A DNA stretch of 64,000 nucleotides, from positions 81,001 to 145,000 of the forward strand of contig OX419764.1 of assembly GCA_948567375.1 (NCBI GenBank), given 5' to 3'. This stretch comes from Lunularia cruciata (lineage: Eukaryota > Streptophyta > Marchantiopsida > Lunulariales > Lunulariaceae). The notes beneath the pieces are model-generated. The model saw nothing but the letters and a program-made list of their open reading frames with translations, ran no database searches and was not told where the DNA came from. Both the position numbers and the translations under genes were made by a program. This document shows positions 31,713 through 42,542 of this stretch, piece after piece (positions within the stretch are counted from its first letter, which is position 1; each line of letters starts with the position of its first letter).

Positions 31713-31784
31713 TGGAGTATAGCCAAGTGGTAAGGCATCGGCCTTTGATGCCGAGAAACAAAGGTTCGAATCCTTTTACTCCAG
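31713..31784 (+). tRNA. trnQ: tRNA-Gln (UUG)
   Basis: The acceptor is TGGAGTA/TACTCCA, the anticodon is TTG and the T-loop is TTCGAAT. The cloverleaf is complete. Confidence 0.95.
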
Positions 31785-31789
31785 GCCGC

Positions 31790-32459
31790 CCTAACCACCT
31801 TTGACGAAAGCAAAAATCTTTATTTTTGCTTTGGTTGAAGGCCCTTACGGCATAAGGCCAGGCTGGCGCTCGGACCACGAAAGAAAATTTTGTTTATTTC
31901 GGCTTTTTGCTACCACTTCCGAAAAGAGCTTGCGTCCTTTCTTAGCGTCTCTCATCTTATCCCGGTCTCCTTAGAATGCTTATAACCTAGTCTAGAACCC
32001 GCCATCTGGTTGATGTTGTAAGAGGGGAGTAATAAATCTATGTAATGCTGCTCTCTTGATATAAGATTGGACACCTCATCGATATCAAAATTCTATATTC
32101 TATAGCGAAATTTAGCCACCCATCCACAGAGTTCTAAAAAAACGGGCATGATTTCGCATCGACCGACGACCTATGTCCCTATGTCCTAAGAATAGAATAT
32201 ACAATACAGCATCTTTGCGCAACCCACATAAATGGAAATATGCGCTGTATCTATAATTTTCTTCTGAGCAGGCTCCTTATACACATGTGATAAATATATA
32301 TACCGGGGTCTTAGGTAAGACAAAATCCATAATAAAATCATTCTCGCAATAGCAGGTTATTCGTAGATTTCCTTATTCAGATACATTTTTTTAGTTTTTT
32401 TAACATAGCTAAATCTAAAGTATTAAAAAAAAAAAATAACCAACCCCTACAATGAATTT
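31790..32459. other. AT-rich intergenic downstream of ccmFC
   Basis: No supported gene. There are runs of A and T near 32390-32440 and no GC-rich repeat apart from 31840-31870. Confidence 0.5.
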
Positions 32460-33935
32460 TTAATTCCAATCCAATCTGTAAAAAGTGAGCTTACGGAAAA
32501 GACTAAGCAAGCCTCCCAACGAAGCCATAATGAACCCTATCCAAATACAGAAAATAAAAGGGAGCTTAATTACTGTCGTATACCAGCCTGTTTCAAAACT
32601 TCCAGTTCCAATCAAAGCATATAGATCCGTAAAGAGATTGGTATGTATAGCCACTTTGGTAGTGCTCCTTTCTTGATTTGAAAAATAGAATCTTTTTTCT
32701 GGGAACATAGTCAACCAATGTGAAAAACTATTATATTCGAGAACTGTAAAGCCCTTCTTTCGTAAAGGCAAAGAAGTGTGCGGAAATCGTAAAGCCATTT
32801 CTGGCCTTCGGCCCTTCGGACCAAAGAAGTTTCCCTCTCCCGTTGGTCGAGAGCTAAAGCCTCTCCCGTTGGTCGAGAGCTTCGCACCTTCGGTAGGCCG
32901 GGATTGCAACAGGGCAGGACGTGATCCATCATGCTCAAACATGAATGGGGTTTTTAGGGACGGTTTATAAATAATTAAATTACCACAAATGGAGTGAAAA
33001 GTGGGTCCATGTAATTGATCAATACCTCGCAAAGTGCTACGAACCTTCCCTATATGTAGTTCGGAACCCAAAGGGGTTTTCCCTGTAAATTGTATCTTTT
33101 TTGCGTTAGACAAAATTACACCCATAATAAAGATGCAAACTCCTCCATGTGAAATCTTCATATTAACGGGAGCTTTTCGAAAGTCGTGACCAACAGTCAT
33201 CAGTCTACTCGGTAAGGCGCGAACAAGAAAACATCTACTCCAATTCAAGTTATTTCTTCTCAGTGACGATATAATAAGCTCGCGTCTTCTCTGCTTGTGA
33301 AAAACAAAAAAATAAAATTTCTGCCTCGCTAAGCTATCGCGCCTATGATGAAATGATAAAAAGAACGTACAAAAGAAGAAAAAACAAAGCACACCACAGA
33401 AAGATTCTAAATATGAAAAGTCTCCCATGAATTTGATAATAATAAAATTAAAAAACAACAACAAGGCCCACAGGGCCCGGGCACTGTCAGACAGGGTCCC
33501 GGACTTTGTTTTGTCGGACACCACAAAACAAAAATACTGTCCGACAAAACAAAGGGCCGGGGACTGTCTGACAAAAAAGGGAAAAAAAAACTGACGAAAA
33601 AAGGAAAAAATTGACAAGGTTTCATCCAGAAAAAAGGAAATATATTGGATTTTTTTAGGTGAGCTTTTCTCAATTATGTTGGGTAATAGAACGGGTCTTG
33701 CTCTTATCAAAACTATCCTTTTTGCTTCGTCCAGAGAGCGCATGAACCCCCTAGAATGTATATAAACTAAAACAAGTAATAAAGATGTAAAAATAGGTAT
33801 TATAGTACCATTAAAAAAAGGAGCACCTGTGGAAACATCTCTACTTACCAACCATTGAAATAGTATGGGTGCTGCTGTGCCACAAAGCACAACCAAAAAA
33901 ATAAGAAAAAATAAAAAATTCTGTAGTTGGACCAT
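32460..33935 (-). CDS. ccmFC: cytochrome c maturation protein CcmF, C-terminal subunit
   Basis: This is part of the CcmF haem lyase that attaches haem to apocytochrome c in the intermembrane space. The product is 491 residues and uninterrupted, starting MVQLQNFLFFLIFLVV. It has the SRDVSTGAPFFNGTIIPI segment, the ISHGGVCIFIMGVIL segment (haem-ligand His), the TGKTPLGSELHIG and GPTFHSICGNLIIYKPSL blocks, and the C-terminal GWYTTVIKLPFIFCIWIGFIMASLGG membrane helix. Two insertions translate dispersed repeats: residues at about bases 32745-32905, and a phenylalanine-rich stretch at about 33470-33610 from the GTCGGACA hairpin. Both keep the frame open. No intron is present. Whether the inserts are tolerated or removed is unknown. 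Confidence 0.92.
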   Translation of the reverse strand: MVQLQNFLFFLIFLVVLCGTAAPILFQWLVSRDVSTGAPFFNGTIIPIFTSLLLVLVYIHSRGFMRSLDEAKRIVLIRARPVLLPNIIEKSSPKKIQYISFFLDETLSIFSFFRQFFFPFFVRQSPALCFVGQYFCFVVSDKTKSGTLSDSARALWALLLFFNFIIIKFMGDFSYLESFCGVLCFFFFCTFFLSFHHRRDSLARQKFYFFVFHKQRRRELIISSLRRNNLNWSRCFLVRALPSRLMTVGHDFRKAPVNMKISHGGVCIFIMGVILSNAKKIQFTGKTPLGSELHIGKVRSTLRGIDQLHGPTFHSICGNLIIYKPSLKTPFMFEHDGSRPALLQSRPTEGAKLSTNGRGFSSRPTGEGNFFGPKGRRPEMALRFPHTSLPLRKKGFTVLEYNSFSHWLTMFPEKRFYFSNQERSTTKVAIHTNLFTDLYALIGTGSFETGWYTTVIKLPFIFCIWIGFIMASLGGLLSLFRKLTFYRLDWN

Positions 33936-34173
33936 CTGCTATATTCGTTTTGATTATTTTGCTTCTCCGGATCAGAGAATACGATCTATTCTCTCGTGTT
34001 CGCTCCTCCTTTTAAAGAATGCGTACAAAAAAAAATATGTTTGAGGTCCGAAGGTCTCGACCAGCGGGAGAGGAGTGTATTTAATTGAAATGAAGTTAGC
34101 TCCTTTTCTATCTGGCCCGATCCAGTGCAAAGCGCTTGATCGGGCTAAAGTCACTTGCAAAAGGTAGCTTTCT

Positions 34174-35604
34174 TTATTTAGGCTTTCTACTTGCTTTGTA
34201 TACAATGACTTTGTCATGACCTTCTGTGCCCTCTATGAGCTTTGCTAAACGATTGAATTGATACGAGTGCGCAAATCTTCGCGAATGCCACAAGATCTGG
34301 TTTACAGGGTTTGAGACCGTAGGATCTTGGTTTGATGATGGAACAGATAATGCACCCTGGGTACTTGATTGCTGCTTCATTTTAAAAAAAAAAAGAAAAG
34401 ATATGCTGGTAATTAGAAGGAAAAAACACCATAAAAAGATTCCTCGTGTAGAATCTGTAGCAAAACTATGAACGGAAGCTAGCAATCCAGAACGCACGAA
34501 AAAAGTTCCTAAAATACAACATAAAAAAGTAACCATATTGAGAAACAAGGTCCAATCATTCAATTTAGGTAAAATGACTGAATGAATACAAGCTGTAGCT
34601 AATACCCAAGGCATAAAAGAAGCATTTTCTACGGGATCCCAAAACCACCAGCCGCCCCAGCCTAATTCATGATAAGCCCACCAACTTCCTAGCAATATGC
34701 CTACCGTTAAAAAACACCAACATGTCAAGATCCAAATTTGAATTTGTTTCCACACTACCGTATTCGCGCTGCAGGTCCAACCAAAATGAAAATACATAGT
34801 ATTTGTTTTACGAACAACACTCTTAGCCCGCTCCGTATGGGCCAATGACCCAAAGGGCACTCGACTATAGGGAGAGGTTCTCGTGTGCGGACCAGCAATT
34901 TCCGGCCTTTGGTCCTTCTTTGGCTTTACCAAAAAAGGACAAAAAAAAAAATATATATTTTTCAAACTTTTTTGCGGCCTGTTTATTATTTTGGATAGAC
35001 ATAAGCAAAAGCCAATCGCACTTGCGACGTATCCCGCATAAATGCAAGGAGGATGTATAGCTAATATAGGATCTTGTAAAACAGGATTTAATTCCGCAAG
35101 TGATTTAGTACAAACAAATGAAATTCGAACAAAAGGGTTGGAACTTGCTAATAAAAAAATAGAAAAAAATAAAGCAATGCCTTTATAAATTTGCTGTTCA
35201 TCTATAAGCGAAACTGCCGTCTCCCGCTGGTCGAGACCTTCGGACGAAAACAAAAAATAAATATTTTTGTTTTCTGCGCCCTTTGCTTGTTTTGATACAT
35301 TACAGGGTCGAGCCAGATAACAAAAAAGGAATCCGTAAAAACTTAGGATCCAACACCATAATAACAGACTACCTTCATGATTAGACCATGTTCCTGATAT
35401 TTTATAAAACAAAGGCGCATTAGCATTTGAGTTGGTAAATACATTGTAATTAGAAAAGTCAGAAGAAATGTAGCAAAACAAAATACCAAAGAAAGACATA
35501 GTGAACAAAAAAAAATAAAGTGAAACAGCCACAGGGCGCAGCTTGTTAGTTAACGCAACGAAGATACTCAGTACTAAAAAATAATGGCCCAATTCCGGTG
35601 ACAT
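34174..35604 (-). CDS. ccmFN: cytochrome c maturation protein CcmF, N-terminal subunit
   Basis: This is the larger part of the CcmF haem lyase, an integral membrane protein. The product is 476 residues, starting [18 protein letters not shown]. Conserved features include [48 protein letters not shown] and the haem-handling WWD signature [19 protein letters not shown]. The frame absorbs repeat sequence at about 34825-34960 (CTCTCCC/GGTCGAG and TCCTTCTTTGGCTTTACC elements) and at about 35215-35280, all without breaking it. It lies upstream of ccmFC in the leftward rps2-ccmB-ccmC-ccmFN-ccmFC series. Confidence 0.93.
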   Translation of the reverse strand: MSPELGHYFLVLSIFVALTNKLRPVAVSLYFFLFTMSFFGILFCYISSDFSNYNVFTNSNANAPLFYKISGTWSNHEGSLLLWCWILSFYGFLFCYLARPCNVSKQAKGAENKNIYFLFSSEGLDQRETAVSLIDEQQIYKGIALFFSIFLLASSNPFVRISFVCTKSLAELNPVLQDPILAIHPPCIYAGYVASAIGFCLCLSKIINRPQKSLKNIYFFFCPFLVKPKKDQRPEIAGPHTRTSPYSRVPFGSLAHTERAKSVVRKTNTMYFHFGWTCSANTVVWKQIQIWILTCWCFLTVGILLGSWWAYHELGWGGWWFWDPVENASFMPWVLATACIHSVILPKLNDWTLFLNMVTFLCCILGTFFVRSGLLASVHSFATDSTRGIFLWCFFLLITSISFLFFFKMKQQSSTQGALSVPSSNQDPTVSNPVNQILWHSRRFAHSYQFNRLAKLIEGTEGHDKVIVYKASRKPK

Positions 35605-35888
35605 AACATTTTAAACTTTGCTTATAATTGGCAACAAAAAAATATTTTTTTGCCGTACAGCTGGGATCGTTTTCGTTACGGCATTTGGCATGCCGATTAT
35701 GAGTCCCAACTTCAATAACGGGAGATTACACACGTCGCAAGCTAGCCTCTTAAAACTCTCACAAAATAGCTTCTATGAACCCCATAAAGAGAATAGGGGG
35801 CCCAGCATAGCAGCCGTACGCGCCTTGCCTTTTCTCCGAATCAACAAGAAGAATTGGCGAGCAGCTCTATCATTTGCTTTTTCACGGA

Positions 35889-36110
35889 TCATGGAAACTT
35901 TGTGTTCTTCATGATTGACGTCATACATCATGGGCAGGATTGACCCATCAATACAAGACCTTAGGTATAAAAAATATATATATATTTTTATACCTAAGGC
36001 CTACTTCAGCCAGCGGAGTCCATATAACGAATAAAAAGAATTCTTTGGCGATGTTTTTCAATAAAAGAAATTGACCTTTGAACTGCTACCACCTGCTGGG
36101 CCTTAACTCT
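35889..36110. repeat. dispersed repeat, copy 2 (partner at 1399-1620)
   Basis: This is nearly the same sequence as 1399-1620, in the same orientation, with a longer perfect hairpin in the middle (TACCTAAGG... paired around an AT core at about 35960-36000). A GTCTGACA/TGTCAGAC element follows at 36235-36310. Confidence 0.75.
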
Positions 36111-36322
36111 CGAACCAATAGGCGGCCCCTTCAAATGTTTTAACAAAATGGGCCTACCGCACTACGTGCCTTGCTGCGCCTTTTATTTCCTATAGGCTTT
36201 TGGCTCCTGATGACAAAAGGCCCGCAGGGCGGGGCACTGTCAGACGGGACCGGGGACTGTCTGACAAAAAAGGGAAAAAAAACTGACGAAAAAAGGAAAA
36301 AATTGACAAGGCTCCAGGAAAG

Positions 36323-37009
36323 TCATTGGCTTTTTCGCTGAAAATAAAAAGATAGAATTATTTGACGTGTTTCCAAAATAAAAAAAATCCCAGTTAAAAA
36401 GAAGAAGCTAGCAAAGATTAAAAAGATTGGAATGAGCATAGAAATATGTATTGAAGTACCAAATTGGCTAATGCTTGAAGGTTGATGCAATGTATTCCAC
36501 CAGTTGACAGAAAACTTAATTATTGGTATATTGATTAGCCCTATACATATAAAAATAGAAGCAACATCCGCAGAAAACTCTTGAAAACGCAGTGCACCCA
36601 GGTAAATAAAAAACAAGATTAATACAGAGGTTAAACGAGCATCCCACACCCAAAAGGTACCCCACATAGGTTTTCCCCAAAAACCCCCGGTGACTAGGGT
36701 AAACAACGTAAACAAAGCACCTATTTTGGCAGCGGTTTTGGAAAATAACTGAAAAAGGGGATGTTTTGTTAATAAGAATAACACACTGCTAATAGCCATT
36801 GCAATATAAATAAGTAAACTCATCCAAGCTGCAGGAACATGCACATAAATAATGCGATAATTTTCACCTTGTTGAAAATCGGATGGTGCTACCCAAATAC
36901 TTAAATAAATAGCCATCGCTGTTAAAAACCAACAAAATCCAATGAGAATTTGCGCGTAGCGAAAAGAGCAGCACATAAAAAAAAAAGGACGTAATAAGGG
37001 GACATACAT
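36323..37009 (-). CDS. ccmC: cytochrome c maturation protein CcmC
   Basis: This membrane haem-handling protein transfers haem towards CcmE. It has 228 residues, the usual bryophyte length. The start MYVPLLRPFFFMCCSF leads to six hydrophobic helices. The WWD motif reads GFWGKPMWGTFWVWDARLTSVLI, and conserved His residues are present in YVHVPAAWMS and NTLHQPSS. It is intact. It lies between ccmB and ccmFN. Confidence 0.95.
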   Translation of the reverse strand: MYVPLLRPFFFMCCSFRYAQILIGFCWFLTAMAIYLSIWVAPSDFQQGENYRIIYVHVPAAWMSLLIYIAMAISSVLFLLTKHPLFQLFSKTAAKIGALFTLFTLVTGGFWGKPMWGTFWVWDARLTSVLILFFIYLGALRFQEFSADVASIFICIGLINIPIIKFSVNWWNTLHQPSSISQFGTSIHISMLIPIFLIFASFFFLTGIFFILETRQIILSFYFQRKSQ

Positions 37010-37439
37010 AGTAATTTTCTAACTTTTGTCAAACAAAAACGGAAAGCGGGAAAGCTAAAGTTTTTAAAACCTGCGCTGCGCGCCAGTCCAGCCGTTTAAA
37101 CCCTTGGACCTTTGTTCTACAAGCCAAAGTTCGTAAAGCCTTTTGCGCTTTTACTAAAAAGCTTATTTTAAAAAAATAAAAAAAAAGATAAGTATTTTAC
37201 TTTTAATAAAGTAAAACTTGCCAGGCTTTTTTGATTCAAAAAATATAATTTTTTTATGGAATAGAAAATGCTATTTTTTCTTTACTTTATTCAAGGGTCG
37301 ACCAAAGCGAGACACTCGACCAAAGGGAGAGGGATATCTACTTTTTCGGTCGACCGCGTCGACGGACATCGTTTTTTTTCCAGTGCCTTTTTCATATAAG
37401 ATTTTATTATATGATTATTGAATGAAATAAATGATTTGA

Positions 37440-38060
37440 AGCAATATGATTGTAAAGGCACCTCTGGTCCATTTTCTTTACCCGAAACACGTTAATATAA
37501 CGGAAAATACAATTAGTTCTTCTTACCTGTACCTGCATACACTATACAAGGATTTTTTCCTTGATATTCACGCGTCTAAAATAAGAGGTGGTGTTGAGTT
37601 GGACCTTTTTTTATTCGAAAGACAGTTTGTACTCGAATGTAGTATACCCTGGGCCGGTGGCCCACATATTCACAGGCTTTTCAGAAACACAACCTTTTTC
37701 CGTTGTTACCATAAACCTATCCGCCATAGGGGAAACAACTTCTGCTAGTGAACGAGCCGCCCGAGTCAACTGGGCCCTTGGGAAAAAAAAGTCGCTCCCA
37801 AGCTATGGTCCAAAGACTTTAATTTCGGTGAGCTTCATCAACACCGCGGCAAATTTGCTTAGTTGAGGTGCATGACCACGCCAAAGGAGATAGTTGTGAA
37901 GACTAAACACGATTACTGGACTATTGGACAAATCCACCAAGTCCTCCATTGCCGCGGGGCAGAAATACAGACTAAGCAGATTTTACTGTCTTCCGGACCG
38001 TCAAGTACTTCAGTACACTCTTGTAACAATTTGACGGTAAGGTACATAAGATTTTTATAG
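37440..38060 (-). pseudogene. broken unidentified coding sequence
   Basis: On the minus strand two consecutive frames read as protein: about 37955-37810 (HNYLLWRGHAPQLSKFAAVL...LTEIKVF) and about 37815-37605 (AEVVSPMADRFMVTTEKGCV...), ending in TAA. A frame change near 37810 joins them. Forward frames in the same place (37446-37866, 37863-38060) are the alternative reading. I cannot decide the coding strand with certainty and recognise no family. Confidence 0.3.
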
Positions 38061-38319
38061 CTTCTTTTCTCGAATTTTTTTACCACCACCGGACTTGATC
38101 AGCACAACACCTTCAAATTTCAAGACTATCTTTCAACCCTCTGTCTCTTTTAGCCTTTTGAAAGGGCCTCCCGGCGGTTAATCAAAAGATTAAGCATTGG
38201 CATATATGCCGAGGTCTTTTTCACGGCAGCGTGCACACTTTTACTTTTTATGTTTAGGGTCGACCAAAGCGAGACACTCGAGCAAAGGTAGAGGGAAAAT
38301 TGATGAAAATAATTTGAAA

Positions 38320-39159
38320 TCATTTTGCTAGTAAAGTTTGTAAAGTAATTGAGACCAAAATAGGATAAAAAAATAAAAAAAAAAGTAAATATCCCATTAA
38401 TAAAATAACATGAAACCATTCTGTTTCAATAGAGGTACAAAAAACGATTAAGGGCAATAAAGTGGGTAAGGTTGTTAGATTTTGCAAGCTGTTCCAACCA
38501 TTGGATGTGATTCCAAGAGCCAAACAAGAATGAATACCACACATAAGAGTAAATATCTGGCTTCCTATAATAATGGTGAACCAATTCATTTTGGATTGAT
38601 CAAATTGGTACAGAAGTTGTAACACAGGAAAACTACAGAAAACACCACTTATTTGAAGAACCCAGTGACCATACAATTTAGAAAGTAGGATTTTTTGCAA
38701 ACAATAACCGCTTAAATAATACAATTCGAGTGTACCATCTTCAAAATCATTTTGAAAAAAACGTTCAGGAAGAAAGGAAAACAACAAACAAATCCAAATT
38801 AAACCTAAATGGAAATGACATAAGAAATCTTTAGAAAAGCCTATCATTAAGGGCGTGACTACGATATACAACAAAAATAAAGAAAAAGTCGTTATTAGTG
38901 TAGATAAATTGAGTAAAATATGTTGATAAAACAGTTTCAGAAAGATTTTAAAGGCACGTAGTGCGAAGACCATCGGGAGAAGTTCTTTTTTTTTAGTTTT
39001 TAGATCCAAATAGATACTTTTTTTTGTTGATTTATGTTGCGAATAGAATAAAGAAATACAGGGGAAGCCAAGAAAATGCGTTGAGGCCAAAGGTGGAGAA
39101 CGTCTAGCGTTTTCCAAATGCAGAGTCTCGTTTTCTTCTCTAACCCGCTTCATCGCCAA
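38320..39159 (-). CDS. ccmB: cytochrome c maturation protein CcmB
   Basis: This is the membrane subunit of the CcmAB ABC-type complex that drives haem release from CcmE. It has 279 residues. The first 62 are a charged, unconserved extension (MAMKRVREENETLHLENA...). The CcmB core begins at about MVFALRAFKIFLKLFYQHIL. Conserved text is FLPERFFQNDFEDGTLELYYLSG and the C-terminal helices around TLPTLLPLIVFCTS. It is intact. The start could be internal (codon 62-63). Confidence 0.93.
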   Translation of the reverse strand: MAMKRVREENETLHLENARRSPPLASTHFLGFPCISLFYSQHKSTKKSIYLDLKTKKKELLPMVFALRAFKIFLKLFYQHILLNLSTLITTFSLFLLYIVVTPLMIGFSKDFLCHFHLGLIWICLLFSFLPERFFQNDFEDGTLELYYLSGYCLQKILLSKLYGHWVLQISGVFCSFPVLQLLYQFDQSKMNWFTIIIGSQIFTLMCGIHSCLALGITSNGWNSLQNLTTLPTLLPLIVFCTSIETEWFHVILLMGYLLFFLFFYPILVSITLQTLLAK

Positions 39160-39488
39160 GGGGAGTGTATAAACAGCCAGTAAAGATGCGTAGCCAGGTG
39201 TAGTCGCCGCAAAGACAGTAAGCAGTGAAAAGCTACGAAAAAAAAATAGATATTTTTTTTACATTGTCATTTTTTTAGCTTTAGCTCTCGACCAAAGAGA
39301 GAGGCACGTATGCTCGACCCGAAGCTTCGGGCCGTAGGGCTGCGGCGCCTCCTATGGCGGAGTCTTTGCCAATCTACGGGATTGGCCAGGCTTACCCGTG
39401 GCTGCTGAAATGCTGGCGGGGGCACAGCAAAGACAAGTTTTTTTCGATTCGATAATCAAGCGGGACAAAGTCACAGCGTTTGATTCTT
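39160..39488. repeat. repeat-rich spacer between rps2 and ccmB
   Basis: It contains an AT palindrome (39238-39262) and adjacent CTCTCGACC / GGTCGAG and GCCGTAGGGC elements (39280-39350). No gene is seen. Confidence 0.6.
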
Positions 39489-40202
39489 TCAAAGCCTTTT
39501 TACTTTAACCTTTGGCCTCTGCGATCTTTTTGAAAGAATGACTGTTTTGGTAATCAAATTACAAAATAAATATACAAACTTTATAGAATCATCATTCACT
39601 GGAACGGGATAAGTTATTAATTTATGTAATCTGTTTGGAATATTAGAATCCACCAAAGCTACAATAGGTATTTGTAATTGATTAGCTTCAAGTATAGCCA
39701 TGGAATTTTGATTTGCATTTATTATTACTAAACAATCTGGGATATTGTGTGTCATGATTCCTTCAAAACATTTTTGCATCTTTTTAAAACGTGGAAAATA
39801 ATCGAAAGGCGAAGATGTAAAAGCCTCTTTCAAATTAGGATGTGCAGAGAAATCTTGAAAGTGTTTTTTTACTTTTTTCATATGTTTCCAATTGGTCAAA
39901 AACCCCCCAATCCATTTATGATTGATATAGCTTTGATTGGTTTTTTTTGCCATTTGTTTAATTATTTTATTATATTCCGGATTGGTATTTACCAATAATA
40001 AATGGCCTTTTGCACTAATGATAGATCCAATCAAATTACAAGCCCTTCGTAAACAAATAAGTGTTTTTTCTAAATCAATAATAGCCATTTCATTTCTAAA
40101 TCCATATAAATATCCTTGAAAATCAGAAGTTGGTATCCGATGGCCCAGATATGCGTTTGTACTCAGTAATTTTTGAATAACCAACAAATTAGAATTGTAC
40201 AT
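39489..40202 (-). CDS. rps2: ribosomal protein S2
   Basis: This is uS2 of the mitochondrial small subunit, with 237 residues from MYNSNLLVIQKLLSTNAYLG. The open frame continues upstream to 40295 but only by reading backwards through trnF, so the ATG at 40202 is the better start. Conserved S2 features are AYLGHR, INHKWIGGFLTNWK and PDCLVIINANQNSMAILEANQ, followed by the IPIVALVDSN motif. It heads the ccm gene series on the same strand and is divergent from trnF, 18 bases away. Confidence 0.95.
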   Translation of the reverse strand: MYNSNLLVIQKLLSTNAYLGHRIPTSDFQGYLYGFRNEMAIIDLEKTLICLRRACNLIGSIISAKGHLLLVNTNPEYNKIIKQMAKKTNQSYINHKWIGGFLTNWKHMKKVKKHFQDFSAHPNLKEAFTSSPFDYFPRFKKMQKCFEGIMTHNIPDCLVIINANQNSMAILEANQLQIPIVALVDSNIPNRLHKLITYPVPVNDDSIKFVYLFCNLITKTVILSKRSQRPKVKVKRL

Positions 40203-40220
40203 AGTTCCTTTTTTCTTTTT

Positions 40221-40294
40221 GTTTAGATAGCTCAGGTGGTTAGAGCAAAGGACTGAAAATCCTTGTGTCAGTGGTTCGAATCCACTTCTAAACA
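40221..40294 (+). tRNA. trnF: tRNA-Phe (GAA)
   Basis: The acceptor is GTTTAGA/TCTAAAC, the anticodon is GAA and the T-loop is TTCGAAT. Confidence 0.95.
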
Positions 40295-40299
40295 CAATA

Positions 40300-41160
40300 A
40301 GGGTCGGGTGGGGCGGCTGCCCGACCCTCCATTCGATAACAGGGGAGCTGCCCCCCTCTCAATACGGCCGAATGGCCCGAGGGATCTGATGGTGCTCCAC
40401 ACACCGAGCCCCGTATAAGTAATCAATCTCGAACGCCTTGGGGTTCAACTCTACCCCTAACGCCCCTTCGGTTCGGCGAACCTTGGATACTTCATTTCCT
40501 CGCTCCCGGTATATGAGGTTGTTTACAAAACGCTTTCCAGAAATAGGCTTTAATAAGCCATTTCTCAGACATTAACGCTCATATGCTGGGTACAAGGGCT
40601 TCTGCTCGGACTGGGCTCCTCTGGGGGGTTATGTGGACTTCTACATATGTCCCGGGAATGTAGTTCTTCTTCTACCCACATGGATAGAGGGATTCACCCC
40701 GCCTGTTCCTGAGCTATTTCAGGAATTGAAGGGCATGTAAGTTCGGGAAACCGAAGTATGCGATCAGCCTCAGATTCGGTCAGTCATAAAATAGGAGATT
40801 TCCAACCCTTTACCAGTATTTAAATTAAAATACCGGGGAACCGAGACCCGTCTCTCTTAGGCCTTGATCGAGTTTACCAACCTGAACAGAAAAGATAGAT
40901 TTGGCCAGGAGCTGCTTTATAGTTTGATAATTCCGCTGTCTGAAGCTTAGGGAGGGGCAGGAAGGCCGGAAATTCGTGGGAGTTCATTCAATTCCTACGT
41001 TACATCTAATTCCCAAAGTAAGGAGGCCGGAAGATTAAGGTATCCGGCTGTTAAAGAGGAAGTATGGGAGCCGGATTCCTCAGGGCTCCCGTGTATTTAT
41101 TCGTAGGCTTGGGCCTACTGGCCCTAAGGGCCCAGAACATAACTAATCAAGGATAAGGCG
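40300..41160. other. GC-rich spacer without an identified gene
   Basis: This stretch is richer in GC than ordinary spacers here and lacks the short palindromic families. It has stem-forming pieces (for example GGGAGCC...GGCTCCC near 41065-41090). The texture resembles group II intron or structured RNA sequence, but I could not find a convincing domain V or GUGYG end on either strand. Confidence 0.35.
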
Positions 41161-41479
41161 GGCGAGTACGAAATGGAAAAATTTACCGGGTCCTGAGTTT
41201 TTTTTAAATTGTACTTGGTACTTTTTTTTGGTGTTTGCTTTTTGGGAAGAAGTGCCAAATTAAAACGATGACTTTTGGCTCAATCGTACATTTTAGCGAT
41301 CAAATGGTACATTTTTGCAATAATAAATGGGAAAGGGACAAGCCAACGGCCTCCCGGGTGAACGATTTCTCGCAAAAATGTACCATTTCTCGTGTACCTT
41401 AGTGTCGCAAAAGGTTAACTATTTTCCTGATCCTTTTCCCCCCCCCACCTCTGGGAACCGCACACCAGCAAAAATGAAC

Positions 41480-42030
41480 ATAAATTTGAAACCTTTTCTC
41501 ATCACAAAAATAATGAAGGAAAGGAAAAAGGGTCAGGTTCTTATCATAATTCCTAGAAATTATGCATCTACAATTGAGCTTAATAATGATCATCAAAATT
41601 ATAAAGAAAAGGATAAGGCGCATATCATTATTATTCTCAATGATGTATTTATCATTGAAAATAATAATGATCATAAAAATTGGAGAAGAATAATGATCAC
41701 GATGATCATAATTCAATTATGATCATCGTGATTATTATTATCAACATGAGGATTAAGATTCATATATATATATACAGATATATCCTTTCAATATCCTTGA
41801 TCATCCAGTTAATTATGATGATCGAGGATCATCATAATTAACCCCATCCTGGTGTTTATTTCTCTATCATTCAGATAATGACCTTATTTGGATCATTCAT
41901 TTTACTGGATAATAATAATAATGTTGATAGTCTATCAATCGACTTGATCCTTACTTCATTTGGATCATTCATATATGTATATGATTTGATCATATACATA
42001 TTTTCTATATGATGTAATTTATCATTTCCA
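41480..42030. repeat. AT-rich low-complexity region with TGATCAT/ATGATCA words
   Basis: It is dominated by recurring ATGATCAT and AATTATGAT words on both strands, giving short open frames in both directions (41327-41722 and 41399-41716) that are unlikely to be genes. It is followed by a two-copy 22-base tandem (TGAGGATAGGTTATAGGCCAA) at 42250-42293. Confidence 0.6.
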
Positions 42031-42293
42031 TCTAAATCACCGGATTAAAATGAAAGATTTACAAAGAGAGGCTTTATCTCATTGTTTTCAGTCCTCCCGG
42101 CTGCCGTCCGACGCGCCATCCATAAGAAAGACTTACTTTTATGTATTTATTTCCTGTTCCTTATCTGTTATGTTCGGAGAAATAATAATAAAATTTCCTG
42201 TTCTTATTCTTTATTTCCCTTTCGAGTACACTGCTTTTAGTTCCAACGGTTGAGGATAGGTTATAGGCCAACTGAGGATAGGTTATAGGCCAA

Positions 42294-42313
42294 CCCCCCC
42301 CCCCCCCCCCCCC
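42294..42313. repeat. 20-base poly-C tract
   Basis: This uninterrupted run of C directly follows the 22-base tandem repeat. A 16-C run at 7983-7998 is the only comparable tract. Its length is likely to vary between molecules or reads. Confidence 0.9.
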
Positions 42314-42542
42314 TATTCGCCGTCTAAACCGTCACGGCAGGGCTTACTCCTTTATATATTTTATTACCTATATTTTGATATTTTTCACTAAAAAAAATAT
42401 ATATATTTTTTTGCCGCTGGCTCTTGGCTGGTTGTTGTTCGCACCGTCTACGTTGCATCTGGTGGGTAAGTCTAAAGGGTGGTCAAGATCTTTGTACTTA
42501 TTAGATAATAGGTTATTTCCAAAAACAATAGAATCGTAAAGT

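Noticed and set aside
41327-41722. 131-codon frame in the AT-rich spacer, with a mirror frame on the other strand
   Set aside because: Its composition is driven by ATGATCAT words. The peptide is low complexity (I, M, N, K) and mirrored antisense.
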